From assembly GCA_964619675.1 (NCBI GenBank), contig CAZUEO010000003.1:59889-123888 (forward strand): DNA of 64,000 nt, written 5' to 3'. The first letter of the stretch is position 1; every line of letters starts with the position of its first letter. This document shows, one piece after another, positions 7,895 to 15,966 of this stretch. The notes under the pieces are model-generated. The model saw only the letters and a list, made by a program, of their open reading frames with translations. It did not search any database and was not told the origin of the DNA. The translations under genes were made by a program, and so were the position numbers. Source of the DNA: JAPLMW01 sp964619675. GTDB lineage: Bacteria; Planctomycetota; Phycisphaerae; Sedimentisphaerales; UBA12454.

Positions 7895-10291
7895 ATGCGG
7901 ATTTTCAACCGCGGTTTTGGACAGGAAAAGCTGCTGCTGATTTCAGTTTTTTTATTTGTGCCGCCTTTTATTTTTTATTGTTTTGCGGATACCAGCGGTG
8001 TCAACGCAGCGGACATCAGCGCAGCCGATGTTAACACGACGGATGTCGGCAAAGCAGAAGCAGCAGCAGAAGAAATGATGATAGACAGCGTTGAGACAGC
8101 AGGCAATGTTTACATCAGCAGCCAGAAAATACTTTCAGCGGCAAGGAGCAGGGCAGGGCAGATGTTCAACGCAACGACGGCACAGGAGGATGTCGGCAGA
8201 ATTGCCGCCCTTAAAGGCGTCGAATTTGCCTATTACAGCATCGAACCTGTCGATGGAAAAGCGAAACTGATTTTTGTAGTGAAGGAAAAAAGCGTCGTCA
8301 GGTGGGTAGCCTTCAGCGGATATAAAAAATACAGCGATAAAAAGCTGATTGAGCAGCTTGGTTTCAGAAGAGGCGATTTTCTTGACAGATTTACCGCAAA
8401 AGCAGGGGCTGAAAGGCTCACTGAATATTATCAGAAAACGGGGTATCCTTTTGCAAGGGTCGTTTTTGACGATTCCGGTCTTGAGCAGGGCAAGCTGCAT
8501 TATGTGATTGACTGCGGACAGAGAATCAAAATCAGAAAAATTAAATTCGAAGGGAATGCCTCGATAAAAACCAAAGAGCTTAAAAAAGCCGTCAAGAGCA
8601 AGCCGAGAAATTTCGGCATTTTCCAGAACTTTTTCAAGCAGGAAACGCTCGATGACGATTTGGTTAAACTGCAAAAGGCTTATGACAGAAGAGGGTATCT
8701 GGATACTAAAGTAACCGCCCAGACGCGGTTCGGCAAAGATAATAAAAATGTCGAGCTTGTTTATGCCATCGAAGAAGGCAGGCAATATGACGTTGAGAAG
8801 ATAGAGCTTGTGGGAAATGAATTTTTCAGCGATGCGAATCTGACCGGCGGCTTCAGGCTCAAAGAGGGTCAGTTTTACAGCGATGAAAAAGCCGAATACG
8901 ACAGAGATGAAATACTCAAGGCCTACAGAGAGGCAGGATTTATATATGTTGATGTCGAGCAGGTCAGACGATTTACGCCTGACAGCAAGATAATAGCCGA
9001 GTTTGATATAACCGAAGGCGAGCGATTCCATATAGGAAAAGTCAATATTTCCGGAAATATGACCACACAGGACAAGGTTGTAAGACGCGTGCTGGATGAG
9101 GAGGAGTTTAAGCCCGGCGAGTGGTATAACGCCCATATCGCGAGGGGAGACGGCGAAGGTGAGCTTGAAAAAGATATAAAAGCCAACGTTTATACCGAGA
9201 CGGCAACTATTACGCCTGTGGGCGACAAGCCCGGCCAAAAAGACGCTGAGGTCAGGATTACCGAAGGTAAAACCGGCTCAATACTTTTTGGTGCGGGAGT
9301 TAGCAGCGACAGCGGCTTGATTGGGCAGGTTGTATATGAGCAGAGAAATTTTGATATTAAAAAATGGCCGAAAGACTGGCGAAAATTCTTTTCGAAGGAC
9401 GCCTTTAAGGGCGCAGGACAGCGATTCAGGGTCTCGGCTGAACCTGGCACAGAAGTGAGCAGATATTCCATTAGCTTTACCGAGCCTTATCTTAAGGACA
9501 AGCCCATATCGATGACTCTTGCAGCGTCGAACTGGGAGCGGGGCAGGGAAAGTTACGATGAGCAGAGACAAAAAGGATACCTTGGTTTTGTACGCAGAAA
9601 GAAAGAAGGCAGGTATAGAACGCTGGCCTTTCGGCTCGAAAACGTAATCGTAAAAGATGTTGAAAGCAGTGCTGCCAAAGAAATAACCGACGTAAAGGGA
9701 GATAACTTTCTGGCCGGCATCAGAATCGGTTTCGGCAGAGATACGACAGACAGCCGTTTTACGCCTACCAAAGGCAAAAACTATGAGCTGAGCTACGAGC
9801 AGGTGGCGGGCGACCATACTTTCGGCATTCTCGATGGGACATACCGATGGTACAAAACGCTGCACGAGGATATTGCCAGACGAAAGACCGTGCTGGAGAC
9901 GAAGTTACGTATGGCGACCGTCATAGGCGATGCGCCGGTGTTTGAGAAATTTTACGCGGGCGGAATCGGGAGCATAAGAGGCTTTGAATATCGCGGCATA
10001 AGCCCGCGTTCTGGTCCGGACGACGACCCTATAGGCAGCAAATGGCTGGTAACTGCAAGCGGGGAAGTTGTCGTACCGCTGACCAGCAAGGCACTGTCGG
10101 CGCTTTTCTTTATCGATACCGCTATGATAGAGACCGGCGGCATCAGGGCTTCCGGTGGTGTAGGTGTCCAGATTCTGATACCTCGGTGGTTTGGGCCGGT
10201 GCCTATGAGATTTGAAATTGCCGCGCCGTTTCTCAAGAGCGACGACGATGAGACACAGGTTTTCAGTTTCTCTGTCGGCAGTTTGTTTTAA
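7895..10291 (+). CDS. bamA: Outer membrane protein assembly factor BamA (Omp85)
   Basis: BamA inserts beta-barrel proteins into the outer membrane. A signal peptide (LLLISVFLFVPPFIFYCFA) is followed by about five POTRA repeats, of which VRWVAFSGYKKYSDKKLIEQ, IKFEGNASIKTKELKKAV, IELVGNEFFSDANL and VNISGNMTTQDKVVRRVL are clear. The 16-strand barrel occupies the last 330 residues or so, with FYAGGIGSIRGFEYRGI (the L6 loop, VRGF/Y-like) and a final aromatic residue (FSVGSLF). ATG 7895 follows AAAGGGA. A GTG at 7877 in frame is an alternative. Its position just before skp and the lpx genes is the classical envelope gene order. Confidence 0.95.
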   Translation: MRIFNRGFGQEKLLLISVFLFVPPFIFYCFADTSGVNAADISAADVNTTDVGKAEAAAEEMMIDSVETAGNVYISSQKILSAARSRAGQMFNATTAQEDVGRIAALKGVEFAYYSIEPVDGKAKLIFVVKEKSVVRWVAFSGYKKYSDKKLIEQLGFRRGDFLDRFTAKAGAERLTEYYQKTGYPFARVVFDDSGLEQGKLHYVIDCGQRIKIRKIKFEGNASIKTKELKKAVKSKPRNFGIFQNFFKQETLDDDLVKLQKAYDRRGYLDTKVTAQTRFGKDNKNVELVYAIEEGRQYDVEKIELVGNEFFSDANLTGGFRLKEGQFYSDEKAEYDRDEILKAYREAGFIYVDVEQVRRFTPDSKIIAEFDITEGERFHIGKVNISGNMTTQDKVVRRVLDEEEFKPGEWYNAHIARGDGEGELEKDIKANVYTETATITPVGDKPGQKDAEVRITEGKTGSILFGAGVSSDSGLIGQVVYEQRNFDIKKWPKDWRKFFSKDAFKGAGQRFRVSAEPGTEVSRYSISFTEPYLKDKPISMTLAASNWERGRESYDEQRQKGYLGFVRRKKEGRYRTLAFRLENVIVKDVESSAAKEITDVKGDNFLAGIRIGFGRDTTDSRFTPTKGKNYELSYEQVAGDHTFGILDGTYRWYKTLHEDIARRKTVLETKLRMATVIGDAPVFEKFYAGGIGSIRGFEYRGISPRSGPDDDPIGSKWLVTASGEVVVPLTSKALSALFFIDTAMIETGGIRASGGVGVQILIPRWFGPVPMRFEIAAPFLKSDDDETQVFSFSVGSLF

Positions 10292-10320
10292 ACAAAAGAC
10301 TCTCAAAGAAAGGAACAATT

Positions 10321-10935
10321 ATGAAGGCAAGAAATTTTATCGCTGTAATAGTTATAGCGGCCCTGAGTTTGTCGATTATCGGATTGGAATATTCTTTTGC
10401 CGCCAGGGGAAAATCGTCGGCATCCGTGAAAATCGGCATTGTGAGCATCAGGAAGGTTTTTGAAAGCTGTGCAATGAAAACCGAGGTGGAGAAAACACTG
10501 GTTGCCGAGGGTGAAAAGAGATTTACCGAGCTGAAAAATCTCGAAGAAAGTGTAGAAGCCGATAAGGTGGCGCTCAGCAAACGCAAAGAAGGCAGCGATG
10601 ATTATATGGAAATGCTCAAGGCGGTGATGCTGAAGCAGTCGCAGCTTAATGCGCAGAAAGAGTTTTTCCAGCAGGAGCTTGCCGTAAAAGAAATGCGCGG
10701 AAAGGAAAAAATATATCGCAAAATTCTTGAGGTTATTGAATCTGTTGCGAAGGATAAAAAGCTGGATATGGTTATAAGCAGAGACGATAACTATCTCAGC
10801 AGGCCGGATTCAGGACCACCTGCTCAAAATCCCTCCGACCTTATCCTGACAACGAAGACTCACAAACTGCTTTATTTTAATCCGGATTTGGATATTACAG
10901 CCGATGTGGTCGCTGCAATGAGTAAAAGTAAATAG
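10321..10935 (+). CDS. Periplasmic chaperone, OmpH/Skp family
   Basis: Skp-type trimers hold unfolded outer-membrane proteins on their way to BamA. The 204-residue product has an N-terminal signal segment (NFIAVIVIAALSLSIIGLEY) and VKIGIVSIRKVFESCA, which is the Skp trimerisation start. A long charged coiled coil follows (about 55-140), then a C-terminal part ending in YFNPDLDITADVVAAMSKSK. It lies 30 bp after bamA with a good AAAGGAA-type ribosome binding site. Overall similarity to Skp is by pattern and context. Confidence 0.88.
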   Translation: MKARNFIAVIVIAALSLSIIGLEYSFAARGKSSASVKIGIVSIRKVFESCAMKTEVEKTLVAEGEKRFTELKNLEESVEADKVALSKRKEGSDDYMEMLKAVMLKQSQLNAQKEFFQQELAVKEMRGKEKIYRKILEVIESVAKDKKLDMVISRDDNYLSRPDSGPPAQNPSDLILTTKTHKLLYFNPDLDITADVVAAMSKSK

Positions 10936-10957
10936 TAACGGATTTTTATCACAGGAA

Positions 10958-12010
10958 ATGGCTGAAGATATACGTAAAAAATTTACTGTAGCTCAGCTTG
11001 CCGAGATAGCGGCCGCTGAGCTTGTCGGCAGCGGAGAGGCACAGGTCTGCCAGGCAGCGCCGTTCGAATCGGCGGGGCCGGACTGCATAACCTTTGCCGC
11101 GGACGAAAAACTTCTCGAAAACATTGCAGGCTGCAAAGCCGCTGCGATAGTCGTAAATAAAAAGGTTGATTCAGTCGTGCCGCTGCTTGTTGTCGATAAT
11201 GTCGAGCGGGCGCTGATTAAAATACTGAGCCAGTTTATGCCGCAGCTTGACAAGCCGCAGGCCGGTATTCATAAAAGCGTTGTTGTGGATGAGGGCGTCT
11301 CGATAGACAGAACTGCATCGATAGGCCCTCTTGTTTATATTAAAAAGGGCGCTAAAATCGGCCCGCAAACGGTTGTCGGGGCGGGCTGTAAAATCGGTGA
11401 AAATTCAGTGATAGGTTCAGACTGCCTGCTTGAAGATAATGTCGTGGTTTATCATAACTGCACTATTGGAAATAGCTGCATAATCGGGGCAAACACCACA
11501 ATCGGCGCGACGGGATTCGGATATTATTTTATCGACGGCAGGCATCAGTTGATACCGCATACGGGTGGAGTCATTATTGAAGATTGTGTCGAAATTGGTG
11601 CAAACAGCTGCATCGACAGGGCAAAATTCGGAAACACCGTAATCGGTGCGGGAACGAAGATAGATAATCTTGTTCAGATTGCTCATAACGTTATAATTGG
11701 CAAGTGTTGTCTGATTGTTTCTCAGGCAGGTATTTCCGGCAGCAGCAGGATTGGCAACGGCGTAGTCCTTGCCGGGCAGGTCGGAGTGAAAGACCATATA
11801 ACAATTGGCCACGGCGCTCAGATAGGCGCACAGGCAGGTGTGATGAATGATATCGAACTGAATAAACAGGTTGTCGGTTCGCCGGCTATAGATGTCAGGG
11901 AAAAATTTAGACAGATTCATTTCACGCAGAAGCTGCCGAAAATGAGCAAACAGTTGAAAGAGCTAATAAAAAGGGTCGAAGAACTTGAAGCCGCAAAGGA
12001 CAATAGCTGA
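10958..12010 (+). CDS. lpxD: UDP-3-O-(acyl)glucosamine N-acyltransferase LpxD
   Basis: LpxD adds the second acyl chain in lipid A synthesis. The N-terminal uridine-binding domain (about 1-105) precedes a left-handed beta-helix of hexapeptides: GPLVYIKKGAKIG, GENSVIGSDCLLED, and the LpxD signature FGYYFIDGRHQLIPHTGGVIIED, with IAHNVIIGKCCLIVSQAGISGSS containing the catalytic histidine. It ends in an amphipathic helix (LKELIKRVEELEAA). At 350 residues the length is typical. It overlaps the following lpxC-fabZ start by 26 bases. Confidence 0.95.
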   Translation: MAEDIRKKFTVAQLAEIAAAELVGSGEAQVCQAAPFESAGPDCITFAADEKLLENIAGCKAAAIVVNKKVDSVVPLLVVDNVERALIKILSQFMPQLDKPQAGIHKSVVVDEGVSIDRTASIGPLVYIKKGAKIGPQTVVGAGCKIGENSVIGSDCLLEDNVVVYHNCTIGNSCIIGANTTIGATGFGYYFIDGRHQLIPHTGGVIIEDCVEIGANSCIDRAKFGNTVIGAGTKIDNLVQIAHNVIIGKCCLIVSQAGISGSSRIGNGVVLAGQVGVKDHITIGHGAQIGAQAGVMNDIELNKQVVGSPAIDVREKFRQIHFTQKLPKMSKQLKELIKRVEELEAAKDNS

Positions 12011-13295
12011 CGAAGCGAAACTTGCCGGCAGAGGTATGTTCAGCGGCGCGCAGTCGCAGGTAAGATTTGCTCCTGCCGATGTCGATACCGGCGTTGTTTT
12101 TGTCAGGACGGATCTTGACGAGCCGCTGCACATAGAAGCAAATATCCGCAATATTGCCGGGCGCAGCCGCAGAACCGCCTTGAAGAAAGGACAGATTTCC
12201 ATCGAGACAATCGAGCACTGTATGGCTGCCGTAAACGCACTGGAGATAGACAATATTTTTATCGAGGTTGACGCGCCTGAGATGCCGGGCTTCGACGGCG
12301 GCAGCGGCGAATATTTCAGGGCATTGAAAGAATGCGGTTTTGTGGAACAGGCAAGGCCGAGGAAGGAATTTGCCATCGCCGAAGCGGTCAGCCTCAATGA
12401 GGCAGGGGCCTCGATTTATGCCCTGCCGTGCGAGAGCAATACCCTTGAGATTACATATGATATGGATTATACGAAGCATACCGGCATCGGCAGACAGTTG
12501 CTGACCTGTACGCTGACTACCGAATATTTTGAAACAAATCTCGCCCCTGCACGAACGTTTCTGCTCGAGGCCGAGGCGAAACAGTTTCAATCTCACGGTA
12601 TCGGTACGCATTTGAGCCCGCGCGATATTCTGGTTATTAGTTCGGACGGCCCTATTAAAAACAGTTTCCGTTTCCCGGATGAGTGTGTCAGGCATAAAAT
12701 TGTCGATTTAATCGGCGATATTGCTCTTGTCGGCAGAAGAATAACCGGCAGGATAGTAGCCTACAAAAGCGGTCATAATCTAAATCAGCAGCTTGCCGCA
12801 AAGCTGTTTGAGCAGGCCCAGCAGTATGACAGGATAGCAAAAGTCGGCACCGATGCGCTGCTCGACATCCGCAGAATTCAGAAAATTCTACCGCATCGCT
12901 ACCCGTTTTTGCTGGTGGACAAGGTCATTGAAATTGACGGCGACAGATTTATCAGAGGCGTCAAAAACGTTACGTTTAACGAAGTATTTTTCCAGGGCCA
13001 TTTTCCGGGAACGCCTATAATGCCGGGCGTGCTCGTTCTCGAAGCGATGGCGCAGGTCTGCGGCCTGCTTTTTGCCCAGAAGCTTGAGCATACAGGCAAG
13101 CTTGCTCTGATGCTGGGAATGGACGACGTGAAGCTGAGAAAAAGCGTTGTGCCCGGCGACCAGTTGATTCTTACAGCCGAGGCTGTCAAAGTCCGCAGCA
13201 AAATCGCTGTGTGCAAATGCGAAGCGATTGTCGCGGCGGCAAAAGTGGCAGAGGCTGAAATAAAGTTTATGCTTGTTGACGAAGAAGCAGTTTAG
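11985..13295 (+). CDS. lpxC-fabZ: Fused UDP-3-O-acyl-N-acetylglucosamine deacetylase (LpxC) and 3-hydroxyacyl-ACP dehydratase (FabZ)
   Basis: The first half (about 1-285) is LpxC, the committed zinc deacetylase of lipid A: QRTIADEAKLAGRGMFSG, IETIEHCMAAVNAL with the first zinc His, and RHKIVDLIGDIALVG with the second zinc His and Asp. The second half is FabZ: ILPHRYPFLLVDKVIEI, then FFQGHFPGTPIMPGVLVLEA with the catalytic His and Glu region. Such fusions are known from Bacteroidota and some planctomycetes. Translation probably begins at TTG 11985 inside lpxD, giving MKPQRTIADE. It couples lipid A and fatty acid supply in one polypeptide. Confidence 0.94.
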   Translation: MKPQRTIADEAKLAGRGMFSGAQSQVRFAPADVDTGVVFVRTDLDEPLHIEANIRNIAGRSRRTALKKGQISIETIEHCMAAVNALEIDNIFIEVDAPEMPGFDGGSGEYFRALKECGFVEQARPRKEFAIAEAVSLNEAGASIYALPCESNTLEITYDMDYTKHTGIGRQLLTCTLTTEYFETNLAPARTFLLEAEAKQFQSHGIGTHLSPRDILVISSDGPIKNSFRFPDECVRHKIVDLIGDIALVGRRITGRIVAYKSGHNLNQQLAAKLFEQAQQYDRIAKVGTDALLDIRRIQKILPHRYPFLLVDKVIEIDGDRFIRGVKNVTFNEVFFQGHFPGTPIMPGVLVLEAMAQVCGLLFAQKLEHTGKLALMLGMDDVKLRKSVVPGDQLILTAEAVKVRSKIAVCKCEAIVAAAKVAEAEIKFMLVDEEAV

Positions 13296-13334
13296 ATTGA
13301 AGATTGAATACAGGTTTTTTCAGGAATAGAAGTA

Positions 13335-14150
13335 ATGAGCAAGATACATCCGACAGCGGTAATTGAATCGAGCGCCCGGCTTGGCAAAGATGTTACAGTT
13401 GGCCCGCATTGTTACATTGACGCAGGCGCAGAAGTAGACGACGGCTGCATCTTTGACGCCAACGTCGTAATCGGCAAAAATGTAAAAATCGGCAAAAACA
13501 ATGTTTTTTATCCCGGCGTCGCCATCGGCAGAAATCCACAGATGCTCGGGGCAAAGCCTGACGGTAATTTCGGCTCGCTTGAAATCGGAGATGATAATCT
13601 TATCAGGGAATTTGTAACCATACATCCGAGCATATACCCGGACGGCGCAACAAGAATAGGCAATAATAATTTGATTATGGTAGGCGTGCATATAGGTCAC
13701 GATTGTATGGTTGAGGACAAAACAGTTATCAGCAATGGCACACAGATAAGCGGGCACTGCAAAATCGAAACGGGCGTCTGGCTCAGCGGGGCGGTGCTGA
13801 TTCATCAGTTTATAACCGTCGGAAAATGGAGTTATGCGACTGGTATGGCAGGCCTCAATCACGATGTTCCGCCGTTTGTCATTGTCAGCGGCCATTATCC
13901 GCCTGAAATCAGAACGGTAAACGAAAGAGGGTTAACACGGGCTGGTTTCAGCGATCAGCAGCAGCAGGTAATTATGGATGCCTTTAAATTCCTGTTTAAA
14001 CAGGAAACACCGCTCCTGGAAAACGCCAAAGCTCTTGTTGCTCAGGGCGGACTTGATGAAAACGTAAAGGCTATGGTTGATTCAATTATCAACAGCAGCA
14101 AGCACAGATTTGGCAGATACCTTGAGTCGCTCAGAAGAAAAGAACATTGA
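13335..14150 (+). CDS. lpxA: Acyl-ACP--UDP-N-acetylglucosamine O-acyltransferase LpxA
   Basis: LpxA starts lipid A synthesis. The product has hexapeptide repeats from residue 4 (IHPTAVIESSARLGKDVTVG), GVHIGHDCMVEDKTVISN with the catalytic His, and the C-terminal helical domain (GLTRAGFSDQQQQVIMDAFK). At 271 residues it is slightly longer than usual. It is placed after lpxC-fabZ, as in the FabZ-LpxA order of many genomes. Whether the acceptor is UDP-GlcNAc or the 3-amino form is open, given the oxidoreductase that follows. Confidence 0.95.
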   Translation: MSKIHPTAVIESSARLGKDVTVGPHCYIDAGAEVDDGCIFDANVVIGKNVKIGKNNVFYPGVAIGRNPQMLGAKPDGNFGSLEIGDDNLIREFVTIHPSIYPDGATRIGNNNLIMVGVHIGHDCMVEDKTVISNGTQISGHCKIETGVWLSGAVLIHQFITVGKWSYATGMAGLNHDVPPFVIVSGHYPPEIRTVNERGLTRAGFSDQQQQVIMDAFKFLFKQETPLLENAKALVAQGGLDENVKAMVDSIINSSKHRFGRYLESLRRKEH

Positions 14151-14161
14151 CGGGAATACCT

Positions 14162-15166
14162 ATGGGTAAAATCAGAACGGCTGTTGTTGGAGCGGGAAAA
14201 ATGGGGCGGATTCATGCAAAAGTCCTCAGCAAACTGCCTCAAAGCAGCCTTGCCGGTATTGTTGATGTTCAGCCCGACAAGGCAAAAAAACTTGCAAAGG
14301 AATACAAATGCACGGCTTTCACCGATGCAAAAGAGCTTTTAGGCAAGGTTGACGCCGTAACCATTGCCGCGCCGACGAAAAGCCATCTTGAACTTGCGGA
14401 ACTTTTCATAAGCAGCCATATCCCTGTCCTTATTGAAAAACCTCTTGCCGCAAGTGCAGCCGAGGGCCAAATTATTGTCGCGCTTGCCGAAAAGAACAAT
14501 ACCATTGTTGCGGTAGGACATTCCGAAAGATGTAACCCTGTTGTGCAGGCGATGAAAAGGCTCAAAATCGAGCCGAAATTTATCGAAGCGGTCAGAATCA
14601 GTCCTTATCCGTTTCGCTCAACCGATATCGGTGTTGTCCTTGACGTGATGATACACGATATTGATATAATTCTCGCTCTTGCTCAAAGCATGGCGAAAAA
14701 GGTAGAAGCTGTCGGCGTAAATGTCATCGGCGATTACGAGGACATCTGCAACGCGAGGATTGTTTTTGAAAACGGCTGTATTGCAAATGTTACCGCATCG
14801 AGACTTGCCCTTAAAACGACAAGAAAAATTCGCGTTTTCAGCAGGCAGGCATATCTGAGTCTTGATTTTCTCAAGAAAGAAGGCATTGTAATCAAGACAG
14901 ACCCTAACATTGATGCAGTCAAATGGGTAAAGCAGAAACAGAACGAGGGAAATTTTGATTTTGCGGGTGTGAACTGGCCCGACCTGCTGCATATCGAGCA
15001 GCTCGATATTGATGGCAGGGAGCCTTTGCGTGTCGAGCAGGAGGCATTTTTAAATGCCGTTGCCGATGGAAAAAGCCGGCCTGAGGTAACCGCTGCAGAA
15101 GGTTTAGCTGCCCTTGAATGCGCCGAGGAGATTTTAAAATCCGTTAAACAGCACAAATGGGAATAA
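14162..15166 (+). CDS. Gfo/Idh/MocA family oxidoreductase, possibly UDP-GlcNAc 3-dehydrogenase (GnnA-like)
   Basis: The N-terminal Rossmann domain has VVGAGKMGRIHAKVL and the family motif IEKPLAAS near residue 92. The C-terminal domain has MIHDIDIILAL, where the His aligns with the active-site lysine/histidine region of the family. At 334 residues the length is typical. It lies 11 bp after lpxA. In Leptospira and Acidithiobacillus, a Gfo/Idh enzyme (GnnA) beside lpxA helps make the 3-amino sugar of amide-linked lipid A. That role here is inferred from position only, and the partner aminotransferase GnnB is not in the window. ATG 14162 is preferred to a TTG at 14147 that overlaps the lpxA stop. 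Confidence 0.8.
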   Translation: MGKIRTAVVGAGKMGRIHAKVLSKLPQSSLAGIVDVQPDKAKKLAKEYKCTAFTDAKELLGKVDAVTIAAPTKSHLELAELFISSHIPVLIEKPLAASAAEGQIIVALAEKNNTIVAVGHSERCNPVVQAMKRLKIEPKFIEAVRISPYPFRSTDIGVVLDVMIHDIDIILALAQSMAKKVEAVGVNVIGDYEDICNARIVFENGCIANVTASRLALKTTRKIRVFSRQAYLSLDFLKKEGIVIKTDPNIDAVKWVKQKQNEGNFDFAGVNWPDLLHIEQLDIDGREPLRVEQEAFLNAVADGKSRPEVTAAEGLAALECAEEILKSVKQHKWE

Positions 15167-15172
15167 AGAAAT

Positions 15173-15844
15173 TTAAGCCTGCCGCAGTCTTGTTACAGTC
15201 TGGTGTGCAAGGCGTGTCGGTTCAGGTAGGCGATATTTAACACTGCAATCGAGCACAATTCTAACGGCATCATTTAATTTGCATTTATTACCAATGGAAA
15301 CGAAAACCGGCTTTACATTGCTGCGCGTCCTGACAACTGAACCGATAATTTCACCTTTATTCGTAAGCGGACTTGTCGAGCCTTTACTAATCGCGGGCAT
15401 TTTAAAATCTCCAATCAGTCTGCTCTTTGCGCAGCCTATTGTTGGGGTATCGAGAAAAATACCGAGATGACTTGCAAGCCCCAATCTTCTCGGATGTGCG
15501 ATTCCCTGGCCGTCGGCGATAAAGCAATCAGGCATCGTTTTTAATTTTTCAATTGCCGCAAGGCAGGCAGGTGCTTCACGAAATGACAGTAAACCCGGTA
15601 TATAAGGAAAATTGACGGCCCCAACTGTGTGGACGGTTTCAATAATATCAAAAGACTTTGCTGAAAGGACTACCACACAGGCGATTATATTTTTTTTATC
15701 GGTGGTAAACGCGCAGTCAATGCCCGCAATTGTCCTGAGCTTTTTATTAAATCGCCGTATCTGCACCTGCCCTGCGAGGCTTTTTTGCAGCTCAATCGCC
15801 TTTTTTACGCTGAGGCGCCAGTTGTGTAAGTTCTTTATTTTCAT
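15173..15844 (-). CDS. nfi: Endonuclease V (deoxyinosine 3' endonuclease)
   Basis: EndoV nicks DNA one base 3' of hypoxanthine and starts repair of deaminated adenine. The 223-residue product shows the family motifs in order: IAGIDCAF, with the catalytic Asp; YIPGLLSFREAPA, with the conserved Tyr/Pro wedge and Glu; FIADGQGIAHPRRLGLASHL, with the second catalytic Asp; and IGCAKSRLIG with the conserved Lys. It is divergent from uvrA 120 bp away, so two repair genes share a control region, and it converges with the oxidoreductase gene. Confidence 0.94.
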   Translation of the reverse strand: MKIKNLHNWRLSVKKAIELQKSLAGQVQIRRFNKKLRTIAGIDCAFTTDKKNIIACVVVLSAKSFDIIETVHTVGAVNFPYIPGLLSFREAPACLAAIEKLKTMPDCFIADGQGIAHPRRLGLASHLGIFLDTPTIGCAKSRLIGDFKMPAISKGSTSPLTNKGEIIGSVVRTRSNVKPVFVSIGNKCKLNDAVRIVLDCSVKYRLPEPTRLAHQTVTRLRQA

Positions 15845-15966
15845 CGGCTTATGAAAAATACCTTAATAAATGTATTTTACTTCTTGAATGCTTGTGATAC
15901 AATAATCAAATTGGTTTATTGTGGACTTTTCGCAGGCGAATGCTGACGGCAGTAAGAAGGAAGGAA

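Noticed and set aside
8135..9238. Long open frame (367 codons) on the minus strand inside bamA
   Set aside because: It lies wholly opposite bamA, has no ribosome binding site, and its translation has no recognisable domain. Codon structure of bamA accounts for it.
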